32,795 nt of DNA from an uncultured Eubacteriales bacterium (GCA_900315895.1 ONAY01000019.1:1-32795), one strand, 5' to 3'; shown: positions 15,654 to 24,571, numbered from the stretch's first letter. Translations and numbers: made by a program. The notes: generated from the sequence alone by a model not told the origin.

Positions 15654-16820
15654 CTACATTGCCGTGGTCTCCACGAATTCCTTCCTCATGGCTTCCACGA
15701 ACTCAGGCTGAGTCAGGGCGTCCTCCGCAGTCATCACGAAGGCTTCCGCCACAAGCTTCATCTGATCATATGCGTAATCCGTGTCCGCAGCCACGCAGAA
15801 CTCATTGGTGTGTATTCCAACCGTCGGGTCTCCCGTGACGTCCCAGAGCTGGTGGATGGTGGGGCAGCGGTAGCTGACGTTTCCGATGTCCGAAGATCCG
15901 CCGAAATCCACGTGTCTTATGGGTGCCTCAGGGGCAACCTCCTTTAAGTGAGCCATGGACCTTTCGGAAAGGGTCTCGTTGGTGTGAAGGTCGTCATAAT
16001 ATCCCTCGAAGTTGGTTATTTTGACCTCGCATCCCGTGGCAAGAGCCGCGCCTCTTGCGCAGTTCTTGATCTTTTCGCTGAAGCCGTGGACGTACTTGGA
16101 GGTGTTGGCTCTGATGTAGAAGTCGCAGCTTGCGTAGTCCGGTACGGCGTTGCCCACCGTTCCTCCGTTGGGAATGATGCCGGACACTCTGGCGTCAGGT
16201 GTCACGTGCTGTCTCAAGGCATTGATGCTGTTGAAGGTCTCGATGACCGCGTTCAGTGCGTTCACTCCGTCCCAGGGCGCTGTGCCGGTGTGGGCAGACT
16301 TTCCGAAGAATTCGAATCTCTGTGAATCCAGGGCGGCCATCATTCCGCTGGGAGCGTGGCAGCCGAAGGGATGTCCCATAATGGCGCAGGCCAGATCGTC
16401 ATAGTAGCCATTTTCCGCCAGGATGCACTTGGCGCCCATGGTCTCCTCTGCCGGAGAACCGATGACTCTCACCTCTCCGCCGTACTCATCCACCGCCTCC
16501 TTCATGGCGATGGCTGACAGACAGGCCAGGGTGCCGATAAGGTTGTGGCCGCAGGCGTGTCCCAGACCCTTCAGGGCATCGTATTCAGCGGGGAAGCCGA
16601 TGACAGGTCCGGGATTCGTGCACTTGTAGGATGCAACGAAGGCGGTCTTGAGCCCGCACACTCCCTTCTCTACTGTGAAACCATGCCTCTCAAGAAGTCC
16701 GGTGAGCTTATCGAAGGCTTCGAACTCCTGGTTTCCCAGTTCAGGATGCTCATGTATGTAATGAGCCGCTTCCCTGATCTCCGGAAAAACTGCTTCTATA
16801 CGTTCTTTGGGACTTTTCAT
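15654..16820 (-). CDS. M20 family amidohydrolase (AbgB/PM20D2-like)
   Basis: This 388-residue protein has FPAEYDALKGLGHACGHN (H88, C90, H92) and GSPAEETMG with the catalytic Glu. It is a paralogue of the M20 protein at 11571, sharing SSDIGNVSYRCP. It probably hydrolyses acyl-amino acids or dipeptides. The start at 16820 is chosen because AAGGAG lies eight bases upstream; a longer frame opening with TTG at 16859 has no such site. It lies 57 bp after the activase and before the SDR gene. Confidence 0.87.
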   Translation of the reverse strand: MKSPKERIEAVFPEIREAAHYIHEHPELGNQEFEAFDKLTGLLERHGFTVEKGVCGLKTAFVASYKCTNPGPVIGFPAEYDALKGLGHACGHNLIGTLACLSAIAMKEAVDEYGGEVRVIGSPAEETMGAKCILAENGYYDDLACAIMGHPFGCHAPSGMMAALDSQRFEFFGKSAHTGTAPWDGVNALNAVIETFNSINALRQHVTPDARVSGIIPNGGTVGNAVPDYASCDFYIRANTSKYVHGFSEKIKNCARGAALATGCEVKITNFEGYYDDLHTNETLSERSMAHLKEVAPEAPIRHVDFGGSSDIGNVSYRCPTIHQLWDVTGDPTVGIHTNEFCVAADTDYAYDQMKLVAEAFVMTAEDALTQPEFVEAMRKEFVETTAM

Positions 16821-16877
16821 CTGAATAACTCCTTTCATGGAAACTTTTAGATCTCGCAAAACATCCCGTCCGGGTTC

Positions 16878-17825
16878 TCACACCTTGCCCAGGACCTCCA
16901 CGTACATGCCGGCCCTATCCTTAAAGATCCGGCCGATCTCCTCCACCCTCTGGTCCGAGGGGGGCTGGAACTCCACCGGTTCTCCCCCGATATTCCTCTT
17001 CTTGGAGGCACCGAGGGTATGATAAGGAAGAAGGGTGACTCTATTTAGTCCGTTCTCCCTGTAGAATTCTGCTGTGCGTCCGATGATCTCATCGGTATCG
17101 TTGACCCCGTGGATCAGGGGCATGCGCATCCATATTTTTTCTCTGAGCTTTGGATCGGAAGCCAAGGTCCTCAGGTTCTCCAGGATGGGTCCGTTGTCCA
17201 CTCCGGTGTACTCCTTGTGCACCTCAGGGTCGATGGACTTCATGTCGAAGAGCACGTACTCCAGGTTCTCATGGGAGGCCAGCCTCAAAAGATCCTCTGT
17301 CCTTCCCAGGCCCGATGTGTCCAGGCACACCTTGATCCCCTTCTCGCCTGCCAGCCTGATCAGTTCCTCGGCGAAGTCTGCCTGTGCCAGGGGCTCGCCT
17401 CCGGACACGGTCATGCCGCCGCCGGTCTCGTCGTAGAAGATCTCATCCTGGCCCACCTTTGCCATGACCTCCTTTGCGGTCATTCTCCGGGCCACCGCCT
17501 TCAGAGCGTTTGCCGTGCAGTTATCTGCGCACTTAAGGCAGTTATCACAAAGCTTCCAATCTATGACTATCTGCCCCTTCTCATCGGCCGATATCGCTCC
17601 CTTGGGGCAGACACCGATACAGTAGCCGCAGTGGATGCAGCTGTTGGGCATCCTGATGAGCTGCTGGTCGAATCTTATGAGTTCCGGATTGTGGCACCAC
17701 TTGCAGTTCAAGGGGCATCCCTTCAGAAACACAGTGGTCCGGATGCCGGGGCCGTCCTCAGTGGAGAACTTTTGTATGCCGCCGATCAGGGCTGTTAAGT
17801 TGTTTTCTTGTGTCTTTTGCTGCAT
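16878..17825 (-). CDS. Glycyl-radical enzyme activating protein
   Basis: This 315-residue radical SAM activase should use SAM and reducing power to install a glycyl radical in a partner enzyme. Radical SAM cysteines are C37-x3-C41-x2-C44 in CPLNCKWC. A ferredoxin insert with C63/66/69/73 and C93/96/99/103 marks the two-extra-cluster class that serves eliminases and decarboxylases. TVSGGEPLAQ is the SAM-binding motif. No glycyl-radical enzyme is encoded anywhere in the window, so the partner is elsewhere or lost. The ATG at 17825 has AGAGG upstream; a TTG at 17843 lies in that region. It is first in its operon. Confidence 0.92.
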   Translation of the reverse strand: MQQKTQENNLTALIGGIQKFSTEDGPGIRTTVFLKGCPLNCKWCHNPELIRFDQQLIRMPNSCIHCGYCIGVCPKGAISADEKGQIVIDWKLCDNCLKCADNCTANALKAVARRMTAKEVMAKVGQDEIFYDETGGGMTVSGGEPLAQADFAEELIRLAGEKGIKVCLDTSGLGRTEDLLRLASHENLEYVLFDMKSIDPEVHKEYTGVDNGPILENLRTLASDPKLREKIWMRMPLIHGVNDTDEIIGRTAEFYRENGLNRVTLLPYHTLGASKKRNIGGEPVEFQPPSDQRVEEIGRIFKDRAGMYVEVLGKV

Positions 17826-17847
17826 TTGGTCATTCCTCTCCAATAAT

Positions 17848-17876
17848 ATTGTATTTCATGCCCGCAGCCTTCTCAA
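17848..17876 (-). promoter_or_regulatory. Promoter of the activase operon
   Basis: On the minus strand -35 TTGAGA (17876-17871) and -10 TACAAT (17853-17848) are 17 bp apart. The divergent AraC-type gene starts about 170 bp away, so this gap is a likely target of that regulator. Confidence 0.65.
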
Positions 17877-18044
17877 CTCAAACCTTGTCATAAAACGTTA
17901 TTTTGTTGCTTAAGAGCCCCTTTCGTGGTATTGTATATATAGCAAATAAATCGATTTTATCCCGTGCAAAACACCTGCGCCCGGAGGTTCAGACTCCCGG
18001 CGGGGCGGATGTTTTGCGCAGGAAACTGCTCACAGGAGAACGAC

Positions 18045-19910
18045 ATGCTTCTTGAAAAAACATCCTACTCAAACGACTTTCCGCTTCAGATCCGTGTCAT
18101 GCAAGTAAAAGACTACCCTCTCCACTATCACCAGGACATTGAGCTTGTGTACGTGCTGGAGGGCGAGATCAATCTCAGAAGCGGCTACTGCACCTATCAG
18201 CTTCACGAAGGCGACCTGTTCTGCAACAATGGCCACGAGGTACATTCCATCAGTTCAGAATCCGGCAATAACGTGATCTGTTCCATAAAGATCAGCAACA
18301 GCTTCTTCACTCAGTATTTCCCCAAGCTGTCACATTCCAGCTACAGGACATACTCCAAGGTGCCCCACGATGAGAAGTTCGACACCTTGAGACGCTACTA
18401 CCTGACCATCCTTCACGACTACCTCAAGCAAAATTTCGACTACAAGAAACAGTGCATCTATCAGATGAACGAGCTGATCAAGTACCTGAACAAGTACTTT
18501 AACCTCTTCTCCGTGTCGGACAAGGTGGTGGTGGGCTTCGAATCCAGCAATCAGATAACCATCGATCGCATCAGCAGGATCATAGACTATATCTATGCCA
18601 ATTATGCGGACAAGATCACCCTGCAGAACCTGTCGGAGGCGGAGCATCTGTCTCCGTTCTACCTGTCCCACCTGATCCACGAGTACACAGGCATGAGCTT
18701 CAGGGACTTCCTCTGCTTCGCAAGGGCCGAGCGGTCCGAGATATCCCTTCTTGAGACCGATAAAAAGATCAGCGCCATCGCCAAGGAATCCGGGTTTTCC
18801 ACCACCGCCTATTACAAAAAATACTTCGAGCAGTGGTTCGGTCACTCCCCCGAGGAGCACAGAGTCCTCTGCCGTCCGGAAATATCCGGTCCGGACCACC
18901 AGGGAGTGATGACAGATGTGCCCCTGAGCAGGGCCATAGCCCTCACTCAGGAGAAACTGTCACTGATCACGTCTCAGGACGTGTCCAGTTCGCGGATCTC
19001 CAAGTCCAAGCTTGATCTGGACATCTCCGGCCATGGAGAGACTTCCACTTCCCTGTGCCCGGTATTTCTGGTGAACATCACCGAAGAAGACTACGAGGTC
19101 CTGGGAAACTCCATCCCATCTCTTCTCAGCGAGCTCTTCGGTCATGCTGAAGTCAGGGTCACCATACCTGACTCCCTGCCCAACAATGAGGAAGGCCTGG
19201 CCAGCCTGCTTAGATCCAGAGGCTTCACCATAGCTTCCTCCCGCACACAATCCGGTCCGCGAACGGTGGTTCCCCACTACGGCAACGACACCTGCATGGC
19301 TCCCATACAGGTTCTCAAGAATTACCTGTTCGGAATGAGCGACGAGATCCGGGTCCAGCTCAGAGACCAGGGCGAACCCGGCCTAATGTTCAAGGGCCAG
19401 CCCGGCTGCCTGACTTCAGGCTGCTCCAGAAAGACTCTTTTCTACGGACACCAACTGCTGTCCCTCATGGAGGGCGACCTCCTGTCCCTGGGCCCCAACC
19501 ACGCAGTGATGAAGCTCAGCAGCGACCGTCCCACATACATGGCCCTCGTCATGAACTACGACGAAAAGTCCGAGCGCCTCATGGAGACCAGCTCCACCGT
19601 GTACCTGGCCTACGATGCCATATCAGGCTGCATGGACGAGCTTGAGGCCAACCTGAGTTTCCCAGTGGAACCGGGCACCTACTATACGGTGAGATATCTC
19701 ATAAATGACGCATCTTCGGTCTTCGGCCTCATGGGCAAGATCGGCTTCCCGGAAGCGGCCCACGACGTGCTGAACCCCTTCAGGCGCCTGATGCCCAGCG
19801 ACCACAAAAGCGAGACCGGGCTGTTTTCCTTCCCCGGCACCGCCAACCTGAACTTCGACCTCCACGGCGTAGGTGTAGAGGTGGTGGTCCTGAGGCTCAA
19901 GGAAGAGTAA
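18045..19910 (+). CDS. AraC-family regulator with large C-terminal domain
   Basis: This 621-residue protein has an N-terminal cupin-like sensor (about 15-110, with YPLHYHQDIELVYVLEG) and a double helix-turn-helix AraC DNA-binding domain (about 173-275, ending GFSTTAYYKKYFEQWFGHSP). It then has about 340 further residues. That region resembles the end of glycoside-hydrolase-39-like domains fused to AraC regulators in Bacillota (for example APIQVLKNYLFG and the strand-rich tail), but it seems too short for a full catalytic barrel; this is tentative. ATG at 18045 has CAGGAGA upstream; an earlier in-frame ATG at 17964 lacks one. It is divergent from the activase operon and probably controls it. 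Confidence 0.87.
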   Translation: MLLEKTSYSNDFPLQIRVMQVKDYPLHYHQDIELVYVLEGEINLRSGYCTYQLHEGDLFCNNGHEVHSISSESGNNVICSIKISNSFFTQYFPKLSHSSYRTYSKVPHDEKFDTLRRYYLTILHDYLKQNFDYKKQCIYQMNELIKYLNKYFNLFSVSDKVVVGFESSNQITIDRISRIIDYIYANYADKITLQNLSEAEHLSPFYLSHLIHEYTGMSFRDFLCFARAERSEISLLETDKKISAIAKESGFSTTAYYKKYFEQWFGHSPEEHRVLCRPEISGPDHQGVMTDVPLSRAIALTQEKLSLITSQDVSSSRISKSKLDLDISGHGETSTSLCPVFLVNITEEDYEVLGNSIPSLLSELFGHAEVRVTIPDSLPNNEEGLASLLRSRGFTIASSRTQSGPRTVVPHYGNDTCMAPIQVLKNYLFGMSDEIRVQLRDQGEPGLMFKGQPGCLTSGCSRKTLFYGHQLLSLMEGDLLSLGPNHAVMKLSSDRPTYMALVMNYDEKSERLMETSSTVYLAYDAISGCMDELEANLSFPVEPGTYYTVRYLINDASSVFGLMGKIGFPEAAHDVLNPFRRLMPSDHKSETGLFSFPGTANLNFDLHGVGVEVVVLRLKEE

Positions 19911-19942
19911 TCCGGGGTGCGGCCGGCTAACAACAATCAAAA

Positions 19943-19966
19943 GCTCCGCCGCAAGGCGGAGTTTTT
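19943..19966. terminator. Bidirectional terminator
   Basis: A 7-bp stem CTCCGCC/GGCGGAG (8 bp if the outer weak pair is counted) with loop GCAA is followed on the plus strand by TTTTTT, and on the minus strand by CTTTTG. It lies between the convergent AraC-type and CoA-disulfide reductase genes. Confidence 0.85.
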
Positions 19967-19981
19967 TGCGCATTTCACATT

Positions 19982-21697
19982 CTAGTTGAAGTTGTATTTC
20001 GTAACGATGGGTTCTCTTCCCTGAGTCTTGTCGTTGAAGTACTCGTAGAGGCTGATGCCAAGGAATGAACCGCTGATGTTAACGATGTTGGTGAAACCGT
20101 TGCCCTGGAGGCAGCAGATTGAGTAGTAGCTCCTCTGGCTGGAGCGGCAGTGGACGTACACCGGCACGTCCTTGGGTATCTCGTCCAGGCGGCCTCTCAG
20201 CTGGCTCAGCGGGATGTTGTGAGCTCCCTTGATGTGGCCTGCGGCATACTCGCTCTCCTCGCGGACGTCCACGATGTATGCGCCGGATTCAACCAATCCT
20301 CTCACATCGCTGACATGTACCTGTCTGTACCTGCCGTTCAAAACATTCAAGGCCACCAGAGCGCCGAAGTTCACCACGTCTTTTGCGGTGCTGAAGACTG
20401 GTGAATAACAAAGTTCCAGAGTCTTCAGATCCTCCAGCGTTGCGCCCATGGTTATCATGGCGGCGATGACGTCGATCCTCTTGTCCGCCTCACCGCGTCC
20501 GATGGCCTGAGCTCCAAGGATCTTGCCTGTGGGCACTTCGAAGATCAGCTTGAAGGCCATGTAGTGGCTGTTGGGCATCATCCCCACCTTGTCATTGGGG
20601 AAGATCATAACAGAATCGAAGCTGTAGCCTGCCTTGGCTGCAGTTTTTTCGTTGAGTCCGGTGGACGCTGCATTCTGGTTGAATACTCTGACGCAGGAGG
20701 AACCGATGAATCCCTTGTACGTATTGCTTATTCCGTACATATGGTCTGCAGCGGCTCTAGCCTCCCACTGGGCAGGTCCTGCCAGGGCGAGACGTCCCGG
20801 CTTGTGGGTAAGCATATTGAAGATCTCGATGGCGTCACCTACAGCGTAGATGTCCGGGTCAGATGTCTGGAAATTGTGATTCACCTTGATGCCGCCGGTC
20901 TCTCCGATCTCAAGGCCTGCGTCCTTTGCAAGGCCTGTCTCGGGAGCAACGCCGATGGACATGATGACGCAATCTGCGGGAACCTGGGATTCCACCTTCT
21001 CACCGTCTTTACCGGTGGTGACTGCCGTGACCACTCCGTCCCCTATGGCGGTCACTGTGCTGGAAAGGCGAAGGTCAATGCCGTTGTCGTCCAGTTCTTT
21101 GTGGAGGATCTGCACCATATCGTAGTCGAAGGGCGCCATGATCTGGTCCAGACCTTCGATAAGGGCCACCTTTTTCCCGGCCTTCACAACGTTCTCTGCG
21201 GTCTCGATGCCGATGAATCCGCCGCCGACCACTACCACGTTCTCCACGTCGGGTCTATCGATGTACTCCTTGACCTTAGCGATATCTGTCACATTTCTGA
21301 TGCTGAATACGTTGTCCCTGTCGATCCCCTCAATGCTCTTCGGCATTATGGGTCTGGCGCCGGGTGCCAATACCAGCTTATCATAGCTCTCCTCATAGAC
21401 CTCTCCAGTGAGGCCATCTTTGACTGTGACGGTCTTACGGTCGCGGTTGATCTTTGTGACCTCGCTCATGATGCGGGCTTCGATGTCATGGGAACGCTTG
21501 AAGGCTCCCGGGGACATGAGAATGAGGCTCTCCTGTCTGGGGACCACATTGCCCAGATGGTAAGGAAGAGCGCAGTTTGAGAATGAGACGTGCTCGCCTC
21601 TCTCAAACATGACGATCTCAGCTTTTGCGTCCAGTCTGCGGACTCTGGCTGCAGCGGATGCTCCGCCGGCCACTCCGCCCACTACTACTAATTTCAT
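19982..21697 (-). CDS. CoA-disulfide reductase-like flavoprotein with rhodanese domain
   Basis: This 571-residue protein belongs to the pyridine nucleotide-disulfide oxidoreductases. It begins with the FAD motif VVVGGVAGGASAAAR and has the single redox cysteine C42 in SFSNCALPYHLG, typical of CoA-disulfide reductase and NADH oxidase/persulfide reductase. A second dinucleotide motif VVVGGGFIGIE follows mid-protein. The C-terminal rhodanese domain has active-site C517 in VHCRSSQRS. Such fusions reduce CoA disulfide, persulfides or polysulfide with NAD(P)H. Start at 21697 has AGGAGG upstream; longer frames back to 21802 would read through a hairpin region. Confidence 0.92.
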   Translation of the reverse strand: MKLVVVGGVAGGASAAARVRRLDAKAEIVMFERGEHVSFSNCALPYHLGNVVPRQESLILMSPGAFKRSHDIEARIMSEVTKINRDRKTVTVKDGLTGEVYEESYDKLVLAPGARPIMPKSIEGIDRDNVFSIRNVTDIAKVKEYIDRPDVENVVVVGGGFIGIETAENVVKAGKKVALIEGLDQIMAPFDYDMVQILHKELDDNGIDLRLSSTVTAIGDGVVTAVTTGKDGEKVESQVPADCVIMSIGVAPETGLAKDAGLEIGETGGIKVNHNFQTSDPDIYAVGDAIEIFNMLTHKPGRLALAGPAQWEARAAADHMYGISNTYKGFIGSSCVRVFNQNAASTGLNEKTAAKAGYSFDSVMIFPNDKVGMMPNSHYMAFKLIFEVPTGKILGAQAIGRGEADKRIDVIAAMITMGATLEDLKTLELCYSPVFSTAKDVVNFGALVALNVLNGRYRQVHVSDVRGLVESGAYIVDVREESEYAAGHIKGAHNIPLSQLRGRLDEIPKDVPVYVHCRSSQRSYYSICCLQGNGFTNIVNISGSFLGISLYEYFNDKTQGREPIVTKYNFN

Positions 21698-21761
21698 GCT
21701 TTTCCTCCTGCTGTTATATATCTTAAGCCGTTTATTTACGTTTTTAGATGTTCCCGGTCGT

Positions 21762-21793
21762 GCCAGGGGCTGCCTAAACGCCGTGCCCCTGGC
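21762..21793. terminator. Hairpin between the PARG-like and CoA-disulfide reductase genes
   Basis: The 9-bp arms GCCAGGGGC and GCCCCTGGC enclose 14 bases. It lies 20 bases after the PARG-like stop on the minus strand. No U-tract follows, so it could be a partial terminator or an mRNA-processing structure. Confidence 0.4.
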
Positions 21794-21812
21794 TGCGCTC
21801 AAACACCCTTCA

Positions 21813-22622
21813 TTATTTTACCGGGGCCTGCAGCACCTTGCTGAACACATCGAAGTTTCTGGAGATCCAGTTGCCCTTTCTGATGGCGAAGATAACGCGC
21901 TTGAAATGTTTTGCGTATCCCTCGTCCAGAAGAACGAATCTGAAGCATTCTGACACAAGGGCCGGCGGGTTGTTGAAAGCTCCGCAGCCGAAGGCTCCCA
22001 GGATCAAAACATCCACGTCATTCTCCATGGCCGTCTCCAGGATATTCACGATCCTGGAATCGAAGGCCTCCACCAGTTTGCCTCTGGGCACCAGTCTGGT
22101 GCGCTCAGGGTGCAGCATAGGTGCAGCGCAGGTGATCACATCCGTCCTGAACCAGTCCTCACGAGCCTTCAATGAATAGTCATCGTTCTTGAAAACCGTG
22201 ACCCCCGGGCTGTAGATCAGCCTGTCGGTACCCAGATCACCCACGTGCTTACGGTTCCAGCCATAGTAGTTTTCCCGGAAGTACCTGCGAGTTATGGCGT
22301 TGTACAGGTTGCTCACCCTGCAGAGATCCTCCTCCTGGGCCCTGGCGCCGTGCTCCACGCCGCCTCCCGGATTGTAGGCGTTGGCGAAGTTCAGCACGCA
22401 GATCCTGCCCTCACCCACGTGGAGGGCGGCCTCCTCGAAGGTGCCTCTTCCCGTCACTTCAATATTGAATTCTTGGCACTTGACGCTGCGGGACTCTGTT
22501 CTGAAGCCCTCGCTGTACATCCAGGACTTCTTCGTCGTCTCTTCAGTGAGCGCCGCAAGTTCCGGATCCTCCTGAATCAGCACCTGCGTATTATTGAATT
22601 CCTTGATAAGGTCGAATAACAT
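21813..22622 (-). CDS. PARG-like macrodomain protein (TIGR02452/DUF2263 type)
   Basis: This 269-residue protein has NFANAYNPGGGVEHGARAQEE-like sequence (about 79-98): GGG at 86-88 and the QEE at 96-98 that holds the catalytic Glu in bacterial-type poly(ADP-ribose) glycohydrolases. LILGAFGCGAFNNPP is the typical second motif. It should cleave ADP-ribose from proteins, nucleic acids or free conjugates. It starts 12 bp after the nitroreductase gene with AGGAGG upstream, so it belongs to the HAD / nitroreductase / PARG-like run. No ADP-ribosyltransferase is seen nearby. Confidence 0.87.
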   Translation of the reverse strand: MLFDLIKEFNNTQVLIQEDPELAALTEETTKKSWMYSEGFRTESRSVKCQEFNIEVTGRGTFEEAALHVGEGRICVLNFANAYNPGGGVEHGARAQEEDLCRVSNLYNAITRRYFRENYYGWNRKHVGDLGTDRLIYSPGVTVFKNDDYSLKAREDWFRTDVITCAAPMLHPERTRLVPRGKLVEAFDSRIVNILETAMENDVDVLILGAFGCGAFNNPPALVSECFRFVLLDEGYAKHFKRVIFAIRKGNWISRNFDVFSKVLQAPVK

Positions 22623-22634
22623 AAGTTTTCCTCC

Positions 22635-23162
22635 TTATTCGACGAAGTAATATCTGTTGGGCTTTCTCTTAGGGGTCTTGGGCTCAGGACCGTCGGCGTA
22701 GCCGATGATGCAGTGACCGATGCCTTCGTAATCCCCTTCGATTCCAAGGCTCTTGAGCCACTCCTTCCATTCGGGCTGCTCGAACTCTTCCCTTGCCCTG
22801 TTGATCCAGCAGCTTCCAAGCCCCTCGGCGTGAGCAGCGTTCATCAGATTCTGCATGGTGCAGGCTCCGTCGTACACGTGATTTGGCGACGACTTGTCCG
22901 CAAGCACCAGCAGCACATCCGGCGCCCCGTAGAACGGATCGAACCCCTCGTCCCATCCGCCCACCAGGCGGTTGGCCTCGGACAGCCTGTCCCTGATTTC
23001 CTTGCTGGTGATGGCGATGATTATGGGAGTCTGCATGTTCTTGCCGCTGGCAGCATAAAGCCCTGCCTCCACGATCCTGTCTATCACTTCTCTTGGCACC
23101 TGCTGATCCTTGTACTTTCTGACGCTCCTTCTGGTCAGCATGTTCTCCATTGCTTCGTTCAT
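22635..23162 (-). CDS. Nitroreductase family protein
   Basis: This 175-residue FMN-binding protein begins with the family pattern MLTRRSVRKYKDQQVP and contains ASGKNMQTP, GACTMQNLMNAAHAEGLGSCWI and IGYADG, as in small nitroreductases. It should reduce a nitro, quinone or flavin-type substrate with NAD(P)H. Three ATG codons in a row overlap the TGA of the HAD gene; GGAGG spaced seven bases away favours the third (23162). The overlap implies translational coupling. Confidence 0.88.
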   Translation of the reverse strand: MNEAMENMLTRRSVRKYKDQQVPREVIDRIVEAGLYAASGKNMQTPIIIAITSKEIRDRLSEANRLVGGWDEGFDPFYGAPDVLLVLADKSSPNHVYDGACTMQNLMNAAHAEGLGSCWINRAREEFEQPEWKEWLKSLGIEGDYEGIGHCIIGYADGPEPKTPKRKPNRYYFVE

Positions 23163-23164
23163 CA

Positions 23165-24049
23165 TCATTCCTCCGCTTCCTTTAAGCACCTCAGACTGGC
23201 ATCCACAAGCCTCTCGTTAAGGGCCGTCCGGTCGATTATGTCTTTTACCAATATGTCCAGTTCCGACCCCTCTTCATAGTTGGCCGGCGCAAAATATCCG
23301 ATCCTGTTGTCCCTCATCATCTGGTGCACCTTGGTCCTGCCCCCGGTTCGGTCATCGTAGACACCGATGGAGTATCCGCCGTAGGCGTTTACCAGTTTCA
23401 TGCAGGGAATGTCCGTGGCGCTGTCGCCGATGTAGACCATGTTTCTGAAGGGCACGCGGATGTCTCCCGGCTGGAAATAGTCGTTGACCGCCGGGTCGTT
23501 CACATCCAGAGTCCCCTTCTCTATCCTGAATAGGAACTGAGTTTTGTTTGTAAAGTTAACCACCTGGGCGGGCCACTCCGCCACTCCCCGGTCATTGTAG
23601 TAGAAAGAGCTGGCATAGATCTTCTCGAAGGCCCCGGCTCTGGCCACGGATGTGCCTTCGATCATCTCCTTAAGGCCTGAAGAGATGATGTAATGCTCCA
23701 CTATCACGCCCTTCTCACGGCCGTATTCTCTGGTACGCTCGAACCAGGTCTCCACTCCCGGGAAAAGCTCCACCCTGGAACCGTAGTCCTCCAGAGTCTT
23801 TCTGGTGAACAAAAGCTTCCCCTCCGCCTCCTGCAACATGAGCCGCATGTAGGCCAGGTTCTGGTCCATCTCGTTCTCAGACGAAAGCCATCCCGTCAGT
23901 TCCCAGAATTCGCTGACGTCGTGGCCCACGGACTGGATGTAGCCCTGGGCCTGCATGTCATCCGGAGATAAAGTTTTATCGAAGTCATAGCAGATGGCCA
24001 CCACCGGGCGGTCTTCCTTGGTCCTTCTCTCGTATTTTAAGTCTGTCAT
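23165..24049 (-). CDS. HAD-family hydrolase (phosphatase-like)
   Basis: This 294-residue protein has the HAD motif I YDFDKTLSP (D22, D24), motif II in YIISSGLKEMI and motif III/IV YIGDSATDIPCM. The large cap region between motifs I and II suggests a phosphoserine phosphatase-like C1 cap, but the substrate is unknown. It is the first gene of the run leading into the nitroreductase and PARG-like genes, and its stop overlaps the nitroreductase start. Confidence 0.87.
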   Translation of the reverse strand: MTDLKYERRTKEDRPVVAICYDFDKTLSPDDMQAQGYIQSVGHDVSEFWELTGWLSSENEMDQNLAYMRLMLQEAEGKLLFTRKTLEDYGSRVELFPGVETWFERTREYGREKGVIVEHYIISSGLKEMIEGTSVARAGAFEKIYASSFYYNDRGVAEWPAQVVNFTNKTQFLFRIEKGTLDVNDPAVNDYFQPGDIRVPFRNMVYIGDSATDIPCMKLVNAYGGYSIGVYDDRTGGRTKVHQMMRDNRIGYFAPANYEEGSELDILVKDIIDRTALNERLVDASLRCLKEAEE

Positions 24050-24127
24050 AGGCTTGTCCTCGCAAATATAGCTATTAATATTTTAGCATAAATATCAAAC
24101 CACCGCTACAAAACTTGGATGTAGCGC

Positions 24128-24159
24128 AAAAGACACCGGCAGCCGGGCCGGTGTCTTTT
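24128..24159. terminator. Terminator after rrf2
   Basis: A 13-bp perfect stem AAAAGACACCGGC / GCCGGTGTCTTTT with a 6-base loop lies one base after the rrf2 stop codon on the minus strand. It separates the Fe-S module from the HAD operon. Confidence 0.85.
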
Positions 24160-24160
24160 C

Positions 24161-24565
24161 TTATTCTTTCATCAGATCCTTTATTGTCACGTTGTCCAGA
24201 TAACCGGTGATCCGGTCATTCAGCTCGCTCCACATGGGAAGTGTCCTGCAGTCCTCGGTTCTGTCGCATCCTGTGGCGTTGCACTCCAGGCAGGCCACCG
24301 GTGCGATGTCTCCTTCGGTCACTCTCAGGATCTCACCCACGGTGTATTCCGAAGGATCTCTTGACAGGCGGTAGCCGCCGCCCTTGCCGTGGACTCCTTC
24401 AACCATGTTGTTGGATACCAGAAGGGGCAGGATCCTCTCCAGATACTTGAGAGATATCTCCTGGCGGGCAGCCACCTCACGCATGGGGATATATCCGTCT
24501 TTGCTGTTTTCTGCGAGATCCACCATCACGCGGAGCGCATAGCGGCCTCTGGTCGATACCATCAT
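24161..24565 (-). CDS. Rrf2-family transcriptional regulator (IscR/CymR-like)
   Basis: This 134-residue protein has an N-terminal winged helix (about 1-70, with MMVSTRGRYALRVMVDLA and the recognition region SLKYLERIL). Its effector region carries cysteines C92, C95, C100 and C106, so Fe-S cluster sensing as in IscR is plausible. The gene lies downstream of iscS and iscU and has its own promoter with ACCTACC/GGTAGGT sites, pointing to autoregulation. Start is ATG 24565 or 24562, since AGGTG lies six bases upstream; a GTG at 24574 overlaps that site. CymR-type control of cysteine synthesis is the alternative reading. Confidence 0.88.
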   Translation of the reverse strand: MMVSTRGRYALRVMVDLAENSKDGYIPMREVAARQEISLKYLERILPLLVSNNMVEGVHGKGGGYRLSRDPSEYTVGEILRVTEGDIAPVACLECNATGCDRTEDCRTLPMWSELNDRITGYLDNVTIKDLMKE

Positions 24566-24571
24566 GTTTTT

